13,415 bases of DNA from Dehalococcoidia bacterium (GTDB lineage Bacteria > Chloroflexota > Dehalococcoidia > JAUYDP01), in NCBI GenBank assembly GCA_030691805.1, contig JAUYDP010000426.1, positions 1 to 13,415 of the forward strand, read 5' to 3'. Under the pieces are notes generated by a model. The model searched no databases. It was not told the origin of the DNA and worked only from the letters and a program-made list of their open reading frames with translations. Of the stretch, positions 1-6,431 are shown piece after piece (the first letter of the stretch is position 1; every line of letters starts with the position of its first letter). Both the position numbers and the translations under genes were made by a program.

Positions 1-126
1 GGGGCCACGCTGGCCGTGCCCGCCCTGGGCCTGCCGTTCATCATAGCCGGCACGGTGAAGATCATTTATGATCTGACAGTTTTGACGGCCTTTCGCAAGG
101 TGAAACCTCCCGAGGAGACGACCTAG
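1..126 (+). CDS. C-terminal end of a membrane transporter, probably MFS (5' truncated)
   Basis: The reading frame is open from base 1 to the TAG at 124-126 and gives the last 41 residues of a protein. The residues from GATLAVPAL to about VKIIYDL form a hydrophobic, glycine/proline-containing membrane segment. A short basic cytoplasmic tail (AFRKVKPPEE) follows. This is the usual look of the last helix and tail of a major facilitator superfamily permease. MFS genes often sit next to chrB-like genes, and the next gene is of that kind, which supports the call indirectly. The two genes run the same way with a 59-base gap, so they may be co-transcribed. The piece is too short to exclude another transporter family or to name a substrate. 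Confidence 0.55.
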   Translation, partial: GATLAVPALGLPFIIAGTVKIIYDLTVLTAFRKVKPPEETT

Positions 127-185
127 GTGACTTCCAATCCCCGGGAAACGGAAGGCTCTGCCAAGTTTGATTCAAGGAGGCGCAA

Positions 186-626
186 ATGAAATGGATAACC
201 CGCGCCCGGCCGAAGGTCGACCGCGTCGCCTGTCCCTGGCTGATCAAGCGCTTCGTAGATCCTGAGGCGATCTTCCTTTACGTGCCTGCAGACAGGGTCG
301 TGGCCCTGGCACAGCAGGAGAGCGCCATCCCCTTTGATGTGCCAGGCGCCGAGCTCGGCCACCATGGGTCCGAATGCAGCTTCGACGCCATTATGCGGAA
401 GTATGGCCTGACCGACCCTGCGCTGCTGGGGCTGGCTCGCATTGTGCGGGGCGCCGACACCGACGCCAAGGACCTGACACCGGAGTCGCGAGGCCTAGAG
501 GCGATCGCCGAAGGCTTCCGGCTCGTCTTCCAGGACGACCACGAGCTGCTGGAGCGGGAGCTCCCCGTGTATGATGCCCTCTATGCCTACTGCCGCCAGC
601 AGGTAAAGGACGGCAGGCAAGACTAA
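186..626 (+). CDS. Stand-alone ChrB C-terminal-domain protein (chromate resistance-associated family)
   Basis: The 146-residue product begins MKWITRARPKVDRVACPWLIKRFVDP, with the conserved 'R.KVDRVACPWLI.RFVD' opening of the ChrB C-terminal domain. Further family features are an FDVPGAELGHHG segment near residues 50-60 and the stretch LARIVRGADT at about 83-92. Full-length ChrB carries an additional N-terminal regulatory domain, and that domain is absent here. The start is fixed by an AAGGAGG Shine-Dalgarno at about 174-180. The family is linked by context to chromate resistance, but single-domain forms are widespread next to MFS permeases and their biochemical role is unclear. Here too it follows a probable MFS gene. 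No chromate transporter ChrA is visible, so chromate resistance should not be assumed. The downstream neighbour is convergent. Confidence 0.85.
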   Translation: MKWITRARPKVDRVACPWLIKRFVDPEAIFLYVPADRVVALAQQESAIPFDVPGAELGHHGSECSFDAIMRKYGLTDPALLGLARIVRGADTDAKDLTPESRGLEAIAEGFRLVFQDDHELLERELPVYDALYAYCRQQVKDGRQD

Positions 627-718
627 CGTGACCGCAACAGTCCTGCAGAGGAGCTTTCCATAACCTCCTGACTTACCCTCCAGCAATCGTACCCGGCAGG
701 GTCAACATTCGGTGGCAA

Positions 719-746
719 GTAGGGCGGGTTTCAAACCCGCCCCTAC
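719..746. repeat. GTAGGG...CCCTAC hairpin between convergent genes
   Basis: A near-perfect inverted repeat: GTAGGGCGGGTTT (719-731), one-base loop, AAACCCGCCCCTAC (733-746), with one extra C in the right arm. It lies in the 189-base gap between chrB-like (+) and the glutaredoxin gene (-), where it could end transcription from both sides. Neither strand has a clear T-run after the stem, so it may equally be a dispersed palindromic repeat. Two other intergenic hairpins here (5055-5082 and 12650-12678) share the GTAG/CTAC ends. Nothing else is seen in 627-815. Confidence 0.6.
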
Positions 747-815
747 GCAACACAAAAGGCTGATGGTTCATTTTCAGCGCGTGGTTGAGACAGCGACTTG
801 GAGAAGCAGGAGATC

Positions 816-1307
816 TTAAAGCGTTGTGCGAAGCACTAGGCGCTGGCCGCCGCGCAGCACCATAAGGGATATATTGCTGCCCCGTCCATGGCGGGACACC
901 GCCCTTTCCAGGTCATCCGCTCCCCGGATGGCCTGGCCTTCTACCTCGATTATGATATCCGCGGGCTGGAGGCCAGCCCGCCCGCCGGCTGAGCCGGTAT
1001 GCACTCCGCCGACGTAGGCCCCCGGGGGAAGGCCGCGGGTGGACGCATCGGCCACCTTGGCACCGAGAGAAGGCTTTTGCGCAGCCAACGCCCTTTCCAA
1101 ACGTGCCCGGTCGAAGCCGATGATGACTTCTCTGTCTACCAGGATAACTGGCACACCGTTTTGGCCTGACCGGCTCACCATTTCCTGCGCAGCGGCCCGG
1201 TCGGCAGCCACGTCAAATTCCTTAAATGAAATGCCTTTACGGGAGAGAAACTCTCTCGCCTGGTGGCAGTATGGTCAGGAGGGTGTGGTGTAAAGGACAA
1301 TGCTCAT
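816..1307 (-). CDS. Selenocysteine-containing glutaredoxin-PDZ fusion (in-frame TGA read as Sec)
   Basis: The frame starts at ATG 1307-1305 and stops at TAA 818-816, giving 163 residues if the TGA at 1277-1275 is read through as selenocysteine. The N-terminus reads MSIVLYTTPS-U-PYCHQAREFL. Residue 11 (TGA) sits exactly at the first, nucleophilic cysteine of the CPYC motif, and Cys14 is present. The rest of the thioredoxin fold follows: KGISFKEFDV, the cis-proline NGVPVI (Pro53) and IIGFDRARLERAL. Residues about 79-163 form a PDZ domain (LPPGAYVGGV, GGRAGLQPADIIIEVEG, LERAV). The ATG overlaps the stop of the upstream protease gene (ATGA, 1304-1307), so translation is probably coupled. A SECIS-like hairpin lies 17 bases after the TGA. 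Glutaredoxin-like selenoproteins (I recall the 'Uxx-star' family) are known in anaerobes. Conventional calling would give only a truncated protein from about 1211. A nonsense mutation is the alternative, but both halves of the frame are intact. Confidence 0.85.
1243..1257 (-). promoter_or_regulatory. Bacterial SECIS-like hairpin within the glutaredoxin gene
   Basis: On the coding (minus) strand the 17 bases after the TGA are followed by GAGAGA-GUU-UCUCUC, a perfect 6-bp stem with a three-base loop whose first base is G. An outer G-C pair is possible beyond a C-C mismatch. Bacterial SECIS elements lie immediately 3' of the UGA inside the coding region, with a short stem and a G in the first positions of the apical loop. 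The 23-base distance from UGA to loop is in the usual range. Bacterial SECIS structures are poorly conserved, so the position relative to the UGA matters most. Confidence 0.65.
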
Positions 1308-3844
1308 TTAGGCCGGTCCTTGCCTTTCTTGTGGTTGTTCTCCTTGCCGTTTTCCCCTTTCTTGTCCTCAGGCCCTCCCTGAAAGCCCCGCATCTTCTCG
1401 GCCATTTGCCGAAGGCGCTTATAAACCAGTTCGTTAATCGAGCCTTCCGGGTAGCTGCCATCGGGTTTACGCTCCCCAGCGGGAATGCCTGTGAGGATCT
1501 CAATACCCTCGTCCACCGACTTAACTGCATAGATGTGGAACTTCCCGTCCTGCACAGCCTCAACAACTTCTTCCATGAGCATCAGGTTCTTGATATTGGT
1601 GTGTGGGATTAGCACTCCCTGACTGCCGGTTAGGCCCTTGGCCTTGCAAACTTCGAAGAAGCCTTCGATCTTCTGGTTCACGCCGCCGATAGGCTGTATC
1701 TCCCCCTTCTGGTTAACCGAGCCGGTAACCGCGATCTCCTGACGGATCGGCACGTTCGCTATGCTGGAGAGGATGGCGTATAACTCCGTGGATGAGGCGC
1801 TGTCTCCATCTACCCCCTCATAGGACTGCTCGAAACAAAGGCTAGCGGAGAGCGATAAGGGCTGGTCCTGAGCAAACTTATATCCTAGATATCCACTCAG
1901 GATCAGGACTCCTTTGTCATGAGTGCTACCGCTAAGGCGGGCCTCTCTCTCTATATTCACGACGCCGCCTCGGCCTATGAAGGTCTTGGCTGTAATGCGA
2001 GAGGGTTTGCCAAACATGATATCTCCCAGGTCGTAAACAGCCAGGCCATTCACCTGTCCTTCCACCGCCCCTTCGACATCCACCATTAAGGTGCCCCGGA
2101 TTATCATCTCCCTGAGGCGTTGCTCCACCTGGTTGGAACGGTAGACCTTCTCATCCAATGCCTTATGCACGTGATGCCCCGAGACGGTAGAGGAGCCATC
2201 CCGCCTGGCCCAGTAATCAGCCTCTATTAACAGGTCCTTGATAAGGCCAAAGCGTGAAGATAGCTTCTCCTGGTCAGCCACCAACCTGGCCCCGTGCTCT
2301 ACAACCTTGGCAACTCCTTTGCGATCGAAGGGATGCAGCTTCTCCATGTCACAATATGCCGAAATGAAGGCGCAGTAGGCATCAACGTTGTTGTCGGACC
2401 TGTCAATCTGCCAGTTGAAGTCCGCTTTAACCTTGAACATCTCCCAGAAGTCCTCATCGTAGCTAGAGAGCAGGTTATATATCATCGCATCGCCAATTAC
2501 GATACATTTTACATCCGTCGGTATCGGCTGCGGCTTGAGTCCATGCGGTGTCACGAAGCCGAACGGCTCCAGGGGGTCCTCCAACCGTACCTCACGATTC
2601 TTTATGACCCGTTTCAGGCCCTCCCAGACGCCCGGATTTAAAAGGATGTCTCTGGCATTGAGAACCAGATAACCTCCGTTGGCAAGACTCATTGCCCCCG
2701 GCTTAAGCATAGTGTGATCTGTTAGATAGGCGCCCATGAAGAAGCGGCGCTCGATTCTCCCAAACATGTTGCCGTATGTGGGGTTGGTCTCCATTACAAT
2801 AGGAGGTCCCTCGGTGCCGCTGTTATCTACGAATACATTAACCTGAAAGGCGGCTTGCAACTCAGCGGACCTCATGGCGGCTCCCACGGCCTGAGCGTCG
2901 GCCATGGGAGCGGCTTGGGCCGCTTCCTCTGGCTTGCGGAAGAGGTCCAGGTTTCGCAGCGTGTAGGACTTGGCGTCCTCCAGATAAGCCGCTACCTTTG
3001 GGGCATCCTCATACTTCTTCACCAGTTCCTGGAACGGCCAGGCGATAGCGGTCTGGCCGACCTTCTCATCCAGGCTATGGATTTTTTCCCCCAGTTCTTT
3101 CTCCAAGGCCTGTGCCTTCTCCAGGGTCTCCCCGGCTTGGGCCATAAACGAAACGCGGCGGGCCTCTATCTCGGACCTCTTCTCCTCTTCCAGCGCTAGA
3201 TACTCCTCCTGGCTGAAGGGCCTGCCATCCACCATTGGCACCACCATCATGCCCATTGGTGACATACGGATAACGAAGCCCTCCTCCTTGGCCTCTCGCT
3301 CCATCACCTGAAATATCTCCCGTTGGCGCTTTTCGCCGCTGTCTACGATCTTTTTGCGCTGCTCAGTATATTCGTCGCTGGAGAAGGCCTTCGCTATTTC
3401 CGCCCGAAGCCTCTTTAGAAATTCTTCCATCTGCCCCTTAAAGACCTTACCGATTCCTTGCGGCAGATCAACTACTTGGGGCCTATCGGTGTCCGCAAAG
3501 TTATATAGATAGCACCAATCGCGAGGGTGGAAGTCCGCTCCTTCTGCCATCCGTGTGGCCACAAGCTTTTGGAGATACGCCTTTATCAGAGAGGTCTTGC
3601 CCGTGCCGGTTAGTCCTGTAACAAATATGTTATAGCCGGACTTGTCCACTGCCAGGCCCATCTCGATGGCTTTTATGGCCCGGTCCTGGCCAATGAACTC
3701 TTGAAGTGGGGCCAACTCGGTGGTGCTTTCAAACTGGAACTGGTCTGGGCTACACCGCCATCGCAAGAGATCTGGCGCAAGTTCGCACGTTTTGTCCACA
3801 ACTTTACTCCTAATTTTGTTACGACTTCGCCGTTGGTTCACCAT
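1304..3844 (-). CDS. Lon-like AAA+ protease (AAA_32/S16 family)
   Basis: An 846-residue protein with a Walker A motif at residues 77-84 (GLTGTGKT). A long charged helical region at about 120-280, probably a coiled-coil insertion, follows. The C-terminal half holds a Lon S16 proteolytic domain. The predicted catalytic serine is Ser682 (EGVDGDSASS) and the lysine is Lys725 (GGVNQKIEGFF). Their spacing of 43 residues equals that of Ser679/Lys722 in E. coli Lon. The usual Lon N-terminal substrate domain is missing, so this belongs to the Lon-related family of about 800 residues (AAA_32 type), not to classical LonA. The last 25 residues are lysine-rich and low in complexity. It is cytoplasmic, with no transmembrane segment seen. 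The gene starts 15 bases after pspAA, and its TGA overlaps the ATG of the selenoprotein gene, so it is third in a four-gene operon. It probably degrades damaged proteins; its specific substrates are unknown. Confidence 0.9.
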   Translation of the reverse strand: MVNQRRSRNKIRSKVVDKTCELAPDLLRWRCSPDQFQFESTTELAPLQEFIGQDRAIKAIEMGLAVDKSGYNIFVTGLTGTGKTSLIKAYLQKLVATRMAEGADFHPRDWCYLYNFADTDRPQVVDLPQGIGKVFKGQMEEFLKRLRAEIAKAFSSDEYTEQRKKIVDSGEKRQREIFQVMEREAKEEGFVIRMSPMGMMVVPMVDGRPFSQEEYLALEEEKRSEIEARRVSFMAQAGETLEKAQALEKELGEKIHSLDEKVGQTAIAWPFQELVKKYEDAPKVAAYLEDAKSYTLRNLDLFRKPEEAAQAAPMADAQAVGAAMRSAELQAAFQVNVFVDNSGTEGPPIVMETNPTYGNMFGRIERRFFMGAYLTDHTMLKPGAMSLANGGYLVLNARDILLNPGVWEGLKRVIKNREVRLEDPLEPFGFVTPHGLKPQPIPTDVKCIVIGDAMIYNLLSSYDEDFWEMFKVKADFNWQIDRSDNNVDAYCAFISAYCDMEKLHPFDRKGVAKVVEHGARLVADQEKLSSRFGLIKDLLIEADYWARRDGSSTVSGHHVHKALDEKVYRSNQVEQRLREMIIRGTLMVDVEGAVEGQVNGLAVYDLGDIMFGKPSRITAKTFIGRGGVVNIEREARLSGSTHDKGVLILSGYLGYKFAQDQPLSLSASLCFEQSYEGVDGDSASSTELYAILSSIANVPIRQEIAVTGSVNQKGEIQPIGGVNQKIEGFFEVCKAKGLTGSQGVLIPHTNIKNLMLMEEVVEAVQDGKFHIYAVKSVDEGIEILTGIPAGERKPDGSYPEGSINELVYKRLRQMAEKMRGFQGGPEDKKGENGKENNHKKGKDRPK

Positions 3845-3859
3845 TTAAAGCATAATTGG

Positions 3860-4138
3860 TTAACCATGGACCAGACCCGCGCCGATAAAGAGACCCTGGG
3901 CCTCTTTCAGGGTTGTGTCTTGAGGCGGAAGTATTATCTCCGACTCCAGGATCTCCTCAGTGGGCACTCTTGTGCCTTTGTCCCGAACCAGCGCTAACAT
4001 CTGAACGAAGAGCGACCGGTATTGGGCCTCATCCCCAGCAGCCACAACCTGGACGAGTTGATTGTCGAGCACATTTAGCTGGTCCAGATGGCTGCTGTCC
4101 AGGCGGTACTGTCCTTCCGAAAGAATGCGGATGATCAT
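3860..4138 (-). CDS. pspAA: PspA-associated protein PspAA
   Basis: A 92-residue acidic protein beginning MIIRILSEGQYRLDSSHLDQLNVLDNQLV. It ends with the family's conserved stretch, an 'ESEIILPPQDTTLKEAQ' segment followed by GLFIGAGLVHG. This is the pattern of PspAA, a small domain found encoded beside PspA in actinobacteria, Chloroflexota and archaea. The gene begins inside the pspA stop codon (ATGA at 4135-4138), so the two proteins are probably made in fixed proportion by coupled translation. No membrane segment is visible. PspAA is thought to act with PspA in the envelope-stress response, but its molecular role is not established. Confidence 0.85.
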   Translation of the reverse strand: MIIRILSEGQYRLDSSHLDQLNVLDNQLVQVVAAGDEAQYRSLFVQMLALVRDKGTRVPTEEILESEIILPPQDTTLKEAQGLFIGAGLVHG

Positions 4139-4854
4139 TGCCCCTCCTTAAGCTGCTTAGGAGCCATCTGCTGCTTCAAGGCTGCCAGTTCCTGTTCCAC
4201 ACCCGTGGTTATGTTGATCTTCGCCAGTTCCCTTTCCACCTCATCCTGGCCGCCGGTGAAATCCTCGAGGGTGCCGGCGGCGACCAACTCGTCTATTGCG
4301 CCAGCCCTAGCGCGAAGCTGTTCCGTCTTATCCTCCGCCCTGTCAATAGCCATTCCCACGTCGGTCATCTCCTCGGAGATGCCGGTTACCGCCTCGCCAA
4401 TCCGGACCTGGGCCTCTGCGGCCGAGTACTGGGCCTTGATAACCTCTTTACGCGTTCTAAAGGCCTCGACCTTCGTAGAGAGTCTCGCCTCGGCGGAGGC
4501 CAGCTTCTCCTGCTCCTTGCCCAAGTCGTTGATTTGCGTCTCCAGGCCCTGGAGTTGCATTTGAGCGGCCTGCTTTCTAGTAAGGGCTAGCCGGGCCAGG
4601 TCCTCCCGTCCCGCGGCCAGGGACTGGCGAGCCTGCACCTCCAGCTTGGATAGATTATCTTGCAAGCGGGCCGCCTGCAACTCTAACCTGCGTCGGGAGG
4701 TGACTACATCGGCGATGCCCCGCTTAACGCCCTGGAGCATCTCCAACTGTTTTTGATACGAGTAGTCTAAGGTCTCCCTTGGATCCTCGGCACTGTCCAG
4801 CACGCGGGTCAGCTTGGCCTTGAAAAGGGCCGTTATTCGGTTCATCAGTCCCAT
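4135..4854 (-). CDS. pspA: Phage shock protein A (PspA/IM30/Vipp1 family, ESCRT-III-like)
   Basis: The 239-residue product starts MGLMNRITALFKAKLTRVLDSAEDPRETLDYSYQKQ. This is the typical amphipathic helix 0 and helix 1 of PspA/IM30. Nearly all the rest, about residues 25-225, is alpha-helical coiled coil rich in Glu, Gln, Lys and Ala. Members bind stressed membranes with the N-terminal helix and assemble into rods or rings that limit proton leakage. The start is supported by a strong AGGAGGAGG Shine-Dalgarno at about 4861-4869. It is the first gene of the operon with pspAA, the Lon-like protease and the seleno-glutaredoxin. Its promoter (4884-4912) looks like a housekeeping-type site. No sigma54 elements or pspF/pspB/pspC genes are visible, so regulation differs from enterobacteria. 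Confidence 0.93.
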   Translation of the reverse strand: MGLMNRITALFKAKLTRVLDSAEDPRETLDYSYQKQLEMLQGVKRGIADVVTSRRRLELQAARLQDNLSKLEVQARQSLAAGREDLARLALTRKQAAQMQLQGLETQINDLGKEQEKLASAEARLSTKVEAFRTRKEVIKAQYSAAEAQVRIGEAVTGISEEMTDVGMAIDRAEDKTEQLRARAGAIDELVAAGTLEDFTGGQDEVERELAKINITTGVEQELAALKQQMAPKQLKEGQ

Positions 4855-4883
4855 GGCATCCTCCTCCTTTTTTGCCTAGGACG

Positions 4884-4912
4884 ATTATAGTTGCAGAAAG
4901 ATGCTCTGTAAA
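4884..4912 (-). promoter_or_regulatory. Promoter of the psp-Lon-selenoprotein operon
   Basis: Read on the minus strand, TTTACA (4912-4907) is separated by exactly 17 bases from a perfect TATAAT (4889-4884). Transcription would start near 4877, about 22 bases before the pspA ATG and just ahead of the AGGAGGAGG ribosome-binding site. Both boxes and the spacing are near consensus for the housekeeping sigma factor. The rest of the 355-base gap (4913-5209) holds palindromic repeats and no gene that I can support. Confidence 0.75.
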
Positions 4913-5008
4913 GGAGCCAGCTACGGTATCCTACAGGGATGAGAGGTTCAGGATAGGCGTCTGTTTTTCTCCAGGAAACCGCAACTGGCCTGCCTCAGCC
5001 ATACCCCG

Positions 5009-5031
5009 TCACAGGCTAGAGGTCTGTTACA
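5009..5031. repeat. Decayed copy of an ACAGGC-AGAGG-CTGT repeat
   Basis: The sequence TCACAGGCTAGAGGTCTGTTACA matches 12766-12788 at 18 of 23 positions. The other copy forms a perfect 8-bp stem, while this one has lost several pairs, mostly through T for C or G. It lies between pspA and the zinc-ribbon gene. It is probably an old dispersed repeat. Confidence 0.45.
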
Positions 5032-5054
5032 GCCCTTCTGGCATGTTCGCTGTC

Positions 5055-5082
5055 GTAGGGGCGCACAGCTGTGCCCCCCTAC
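5055..5082. repeat. GTAGGGG...CCCCTAC palindrome
   Basis: Two 14-base arms, GTAGGGGCGCACAG and CTGTGCCCCCCTAC, meet with no loop and pair at all but one position. The centre GCACAGCTGTGC is a perfect palindrome. It lies downstream of the zinc-ribbon gene on the minus strand, so it might reduce read-through toward pspA. It resembles the hairpins at 719-746 and 12650-12678 and is probably a member of the same dispersed family. Confidence 0.6.
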
Positions 5083-5209
5083 ATTGTCGTCAAATCCTGG
5101 TTAACACACCACTAATTTGGAGGTGCGGATTACCGGAGGTCTACCGGTGCCTTGAAACCCCTGGTAGGATTTCTACGGCAGGAGCACCATTATCTCAGGT
5201 TGGACCTGG

Positions 5210-5503
5210 TTACCGGGCACGCTCCCGCTTGAAGCAAGCGTCGCAGTAAACCGGCCTGTCCCCCCGGGGCAAAAACGGCACCTGGGTCTGTGCCCCACAC
5301 CGGGCACAGGTGGCAGTGTGCATCTCACGCGCACCACCCCGCCCTCCCGACGTCCCCCCCCGATGCTGAGTCCGGCAGTCAGGACACCGGGTAGGTTCAT
5401 TCACGAACCCTTTCTGGGCGAAAAACTCCTGCTCCCCCGCCGTAAAGACGAATGAAGAGCCACAGTCCCGACAGGTCAGCGTCTTGTCTACAAAGCTCAC
5501 CAT
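5210..5503 (-). CDS. Small double zinc-ribbon protein (CxxC-x17-CxxC family)
   Basis: A 97-residue protein with four CxxC pairs. Cys11/14 and Cys40/43 form an N-terminal zinc ribbon (KTLTCRDCGSSFVFTAGEQEFFAQKGF...TRCPDC). Cys66/69 and Cys87/90 form a second one with exactly 17 residues between the pairs. A Gly/Arg-rich linker at about residues 46-60 joins them, and the C-terminus is basic (FKRERAR). The start has a GAGGAGGT ribosome-binding site directly upstream. Such proteins are common in Chloroflexota and other environmental bacteria. The basic, zinc-bound architecture suggests nucleic-acid or protein binding, but no function is established. It lies upstream of pspA on the same strand, but a 355-base gap with a strong pspA promoter argues against one operon. 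Confidence 0.85.
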   Translation of the reverse strand: MVSFVDKTLTCRDCGSSFVFTAGEQEFFAQKGFVNEPTRCPDCRTQHRGGTSGGRGGAREMHTATCARCGAQTQVPFLPRGDRPVYCDACFKRERAR

Positions 5504-5608
5504 GACCTCCTCTATGTCTTGGCAACCGCTTAGTCATCGAGAGCCTGGTAAACCCTGCAAGGATCAAGCCTCGGGTGGGACTTCGTGGCTAAACTTTTTG
5601 CCGCCCCA

Positions 5609-5637
5609 ACTATACAGCATAGCTAATAACATCGCAA
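5609..5637 (-). promoter_or_regulatory. Promoter candidate for the zinc-ribbon gene
   Basis: On the minus strand TTGCGA (5637-5632) and TATAGT (5614-5609) are 17 bases apart. Four of six and five of six bases match consensus. The leader would be about 100 bases long. It lies back to back with the radC promoter. Confidence 0.5.
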
Positions 5638-5668
5638 CAAACGCTATAGACCACGCCATACCCCCTTA

Positions 5669-5677
5669 TGCTATAAT
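5669..5677 (+). promoter_or_regulatory. Extended -10 promoter of radC
   Basis: TGCTATAAT is a perfect extended -10 element (TGnTATAAT). The best -35 is weak (TAGACC at 5647-5652, 19-base spacer), as expected when an extended -10 is present. The start of transcription would fall near 5684, only about four bases before the ATG at 5688. The message would therefore be almost leaderless if that start is used. Confidence 0.6.
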
Positions 5678-5687
5678 CAGGCAACCC

Positions 5688-6419
5688 ATGTCTAGGATTA
5701 CCGAAAGATTGAAAGATGACGCTACGGTGAGCTATAGCCCTATGATACGCGATCTCCCCAGTGGGGAGCGTCCGCGGGAGAGGCTCCGGGAACGGGGACC
5801 GGGGTCCCTTAGCAACGCTGAGTTGCTGGCCATTCTCCTACGGGTTGGAACCACGTCAGAGAATGTGGTGAGGCTCTCAGAGCGGCTTCTCGCCAAGTTC
5901 GGAGGTCTTTCAGGACTGGCCCGGGCCAGCTTTACCGAGCTATGCGCTCAACACGGGGTAGGCGTAGCAAAGGCCTCCCAGATCAAGGCCGCGCTGGAGG
6001 TGGCAAGCCGGCTTCTGGCTGAGCAGCTCAAGGAACGTAAGGTGGTGCGCTCTCCTCTGGACGTGGTTAATTTCCTAAAACTGGAAATGGGAAGCCTCGA
6101 GCAGGAACATCTTAGGGTTGTCCTCCTGGACACCAAGAACCAGGTCCTGGGAATGCCAGAGATCTATAAAGGCAGTCTCAACACCTCTCTCGTCCGGATA
6201 GGAGAGGTGTTCCGGGAGGCGGTCCGCTTTAACTCCGCCGCGCTCGTTGTAGTACACAACCATCCTTCGGGAGACCCCACGCCAAGCCCGGAGGACATAA
6301 AGCTTACTGAAATGATAGTGGAGGCAGGAAGGCTGTTAGACATCGAGGTCCTGGACCACCTTGTCATTGTTCAACATGATTTTGTTAGTTTACGAGAACG
6401 GGGGATCGGCTTTAAGTAA
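5688..6419 (+). CDS. radC: RadC/JAB-domain protein
   Basis: From ATG 5688 the product has 243 residues. It has the family opening IRDLPSGERPRERL, then SLSNAELLAILLRVGT and a helix-hairpin-helix-like region (GGLSGLARASFTELCAQHGVGVAKASQIKAAL). The C-terminal JAB/MPN-like domain carries VVVHNHPSGDPTPSPEDIKLTE, whose HxH...SxxD pattern is a zinc site. RadC was once linked to DNA repair; its true role is unsettled. The start is uncertain. At 5688 there is no Shine-Dalgarno, but a perfect extended -10 lies eleven bases upstream. At 5742 (MIRDLPSGE) there is a weak GGTGAG ribosome-binding site. The upstream in-frame extension to 5484 is rejected because it covers the promoters. Thirteen bases downstream begins the next gene, in the same operon. 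Confidence 0.9.
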   Translation: MSRITERLKDDATVSYSPMIRDLPSGERPRERLRERGPGSLSNAELLAILLRVGTTSENVVRLSERLLAKFGGLSGLARASFTELCAQHGVGVAKASQIKAALEVASRLLAEQLKERKVVRSPLDVVNFLKLEMGSLEQEHLRVVLLDTKNQVLGMPEIYKGSLNTSLVRIGEVFREAVRFNSAALVVVHNHPSGDPTPSPEDIKLTEMIVEAGRLLDIEVLDHLVIVQHDFVSLRERGIGFK

Positions 6420-6431
6420 GGAGTGTAGATA

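Noticed and set aside
816..1211. Glutaredoxin-PDZ gene starting at the GTG at 1211
   Set aside because: This start lies within the thioredoxin fold and removes the active site. The frame continues upstream through the TGA to an ATG overlapping the previous stop codon.
1275..1277. TGA as a nonsense mutation making a pseudogene
   Set aside because: It falls exactly at the catalytic cysteine position, a suitable hairpin follows, and the rest of the frame shows no decay. Still the main alternative to selenocysteine.
1237..1566. 109-aa minus-strand ORF and similar frames inside the Lon-like gene
   Set aside because: They are shadows of the 846-aa protease, whose Walker A and Ser-Lys motifs define the true frame.
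4872..5249. 125-aa ORF on the plus strand
   Set aside because: It covers the pspA promoter and two palindromic repeats and overlaps the zinc-ribbon gene. It has no ribosome-binding site or domain.
5484..5687. 68-residue N-terminal extension of RadC
   Set aside because: It overlaps the zinc-ribbon gene start and both divergent promoters and has no family-like sequence.
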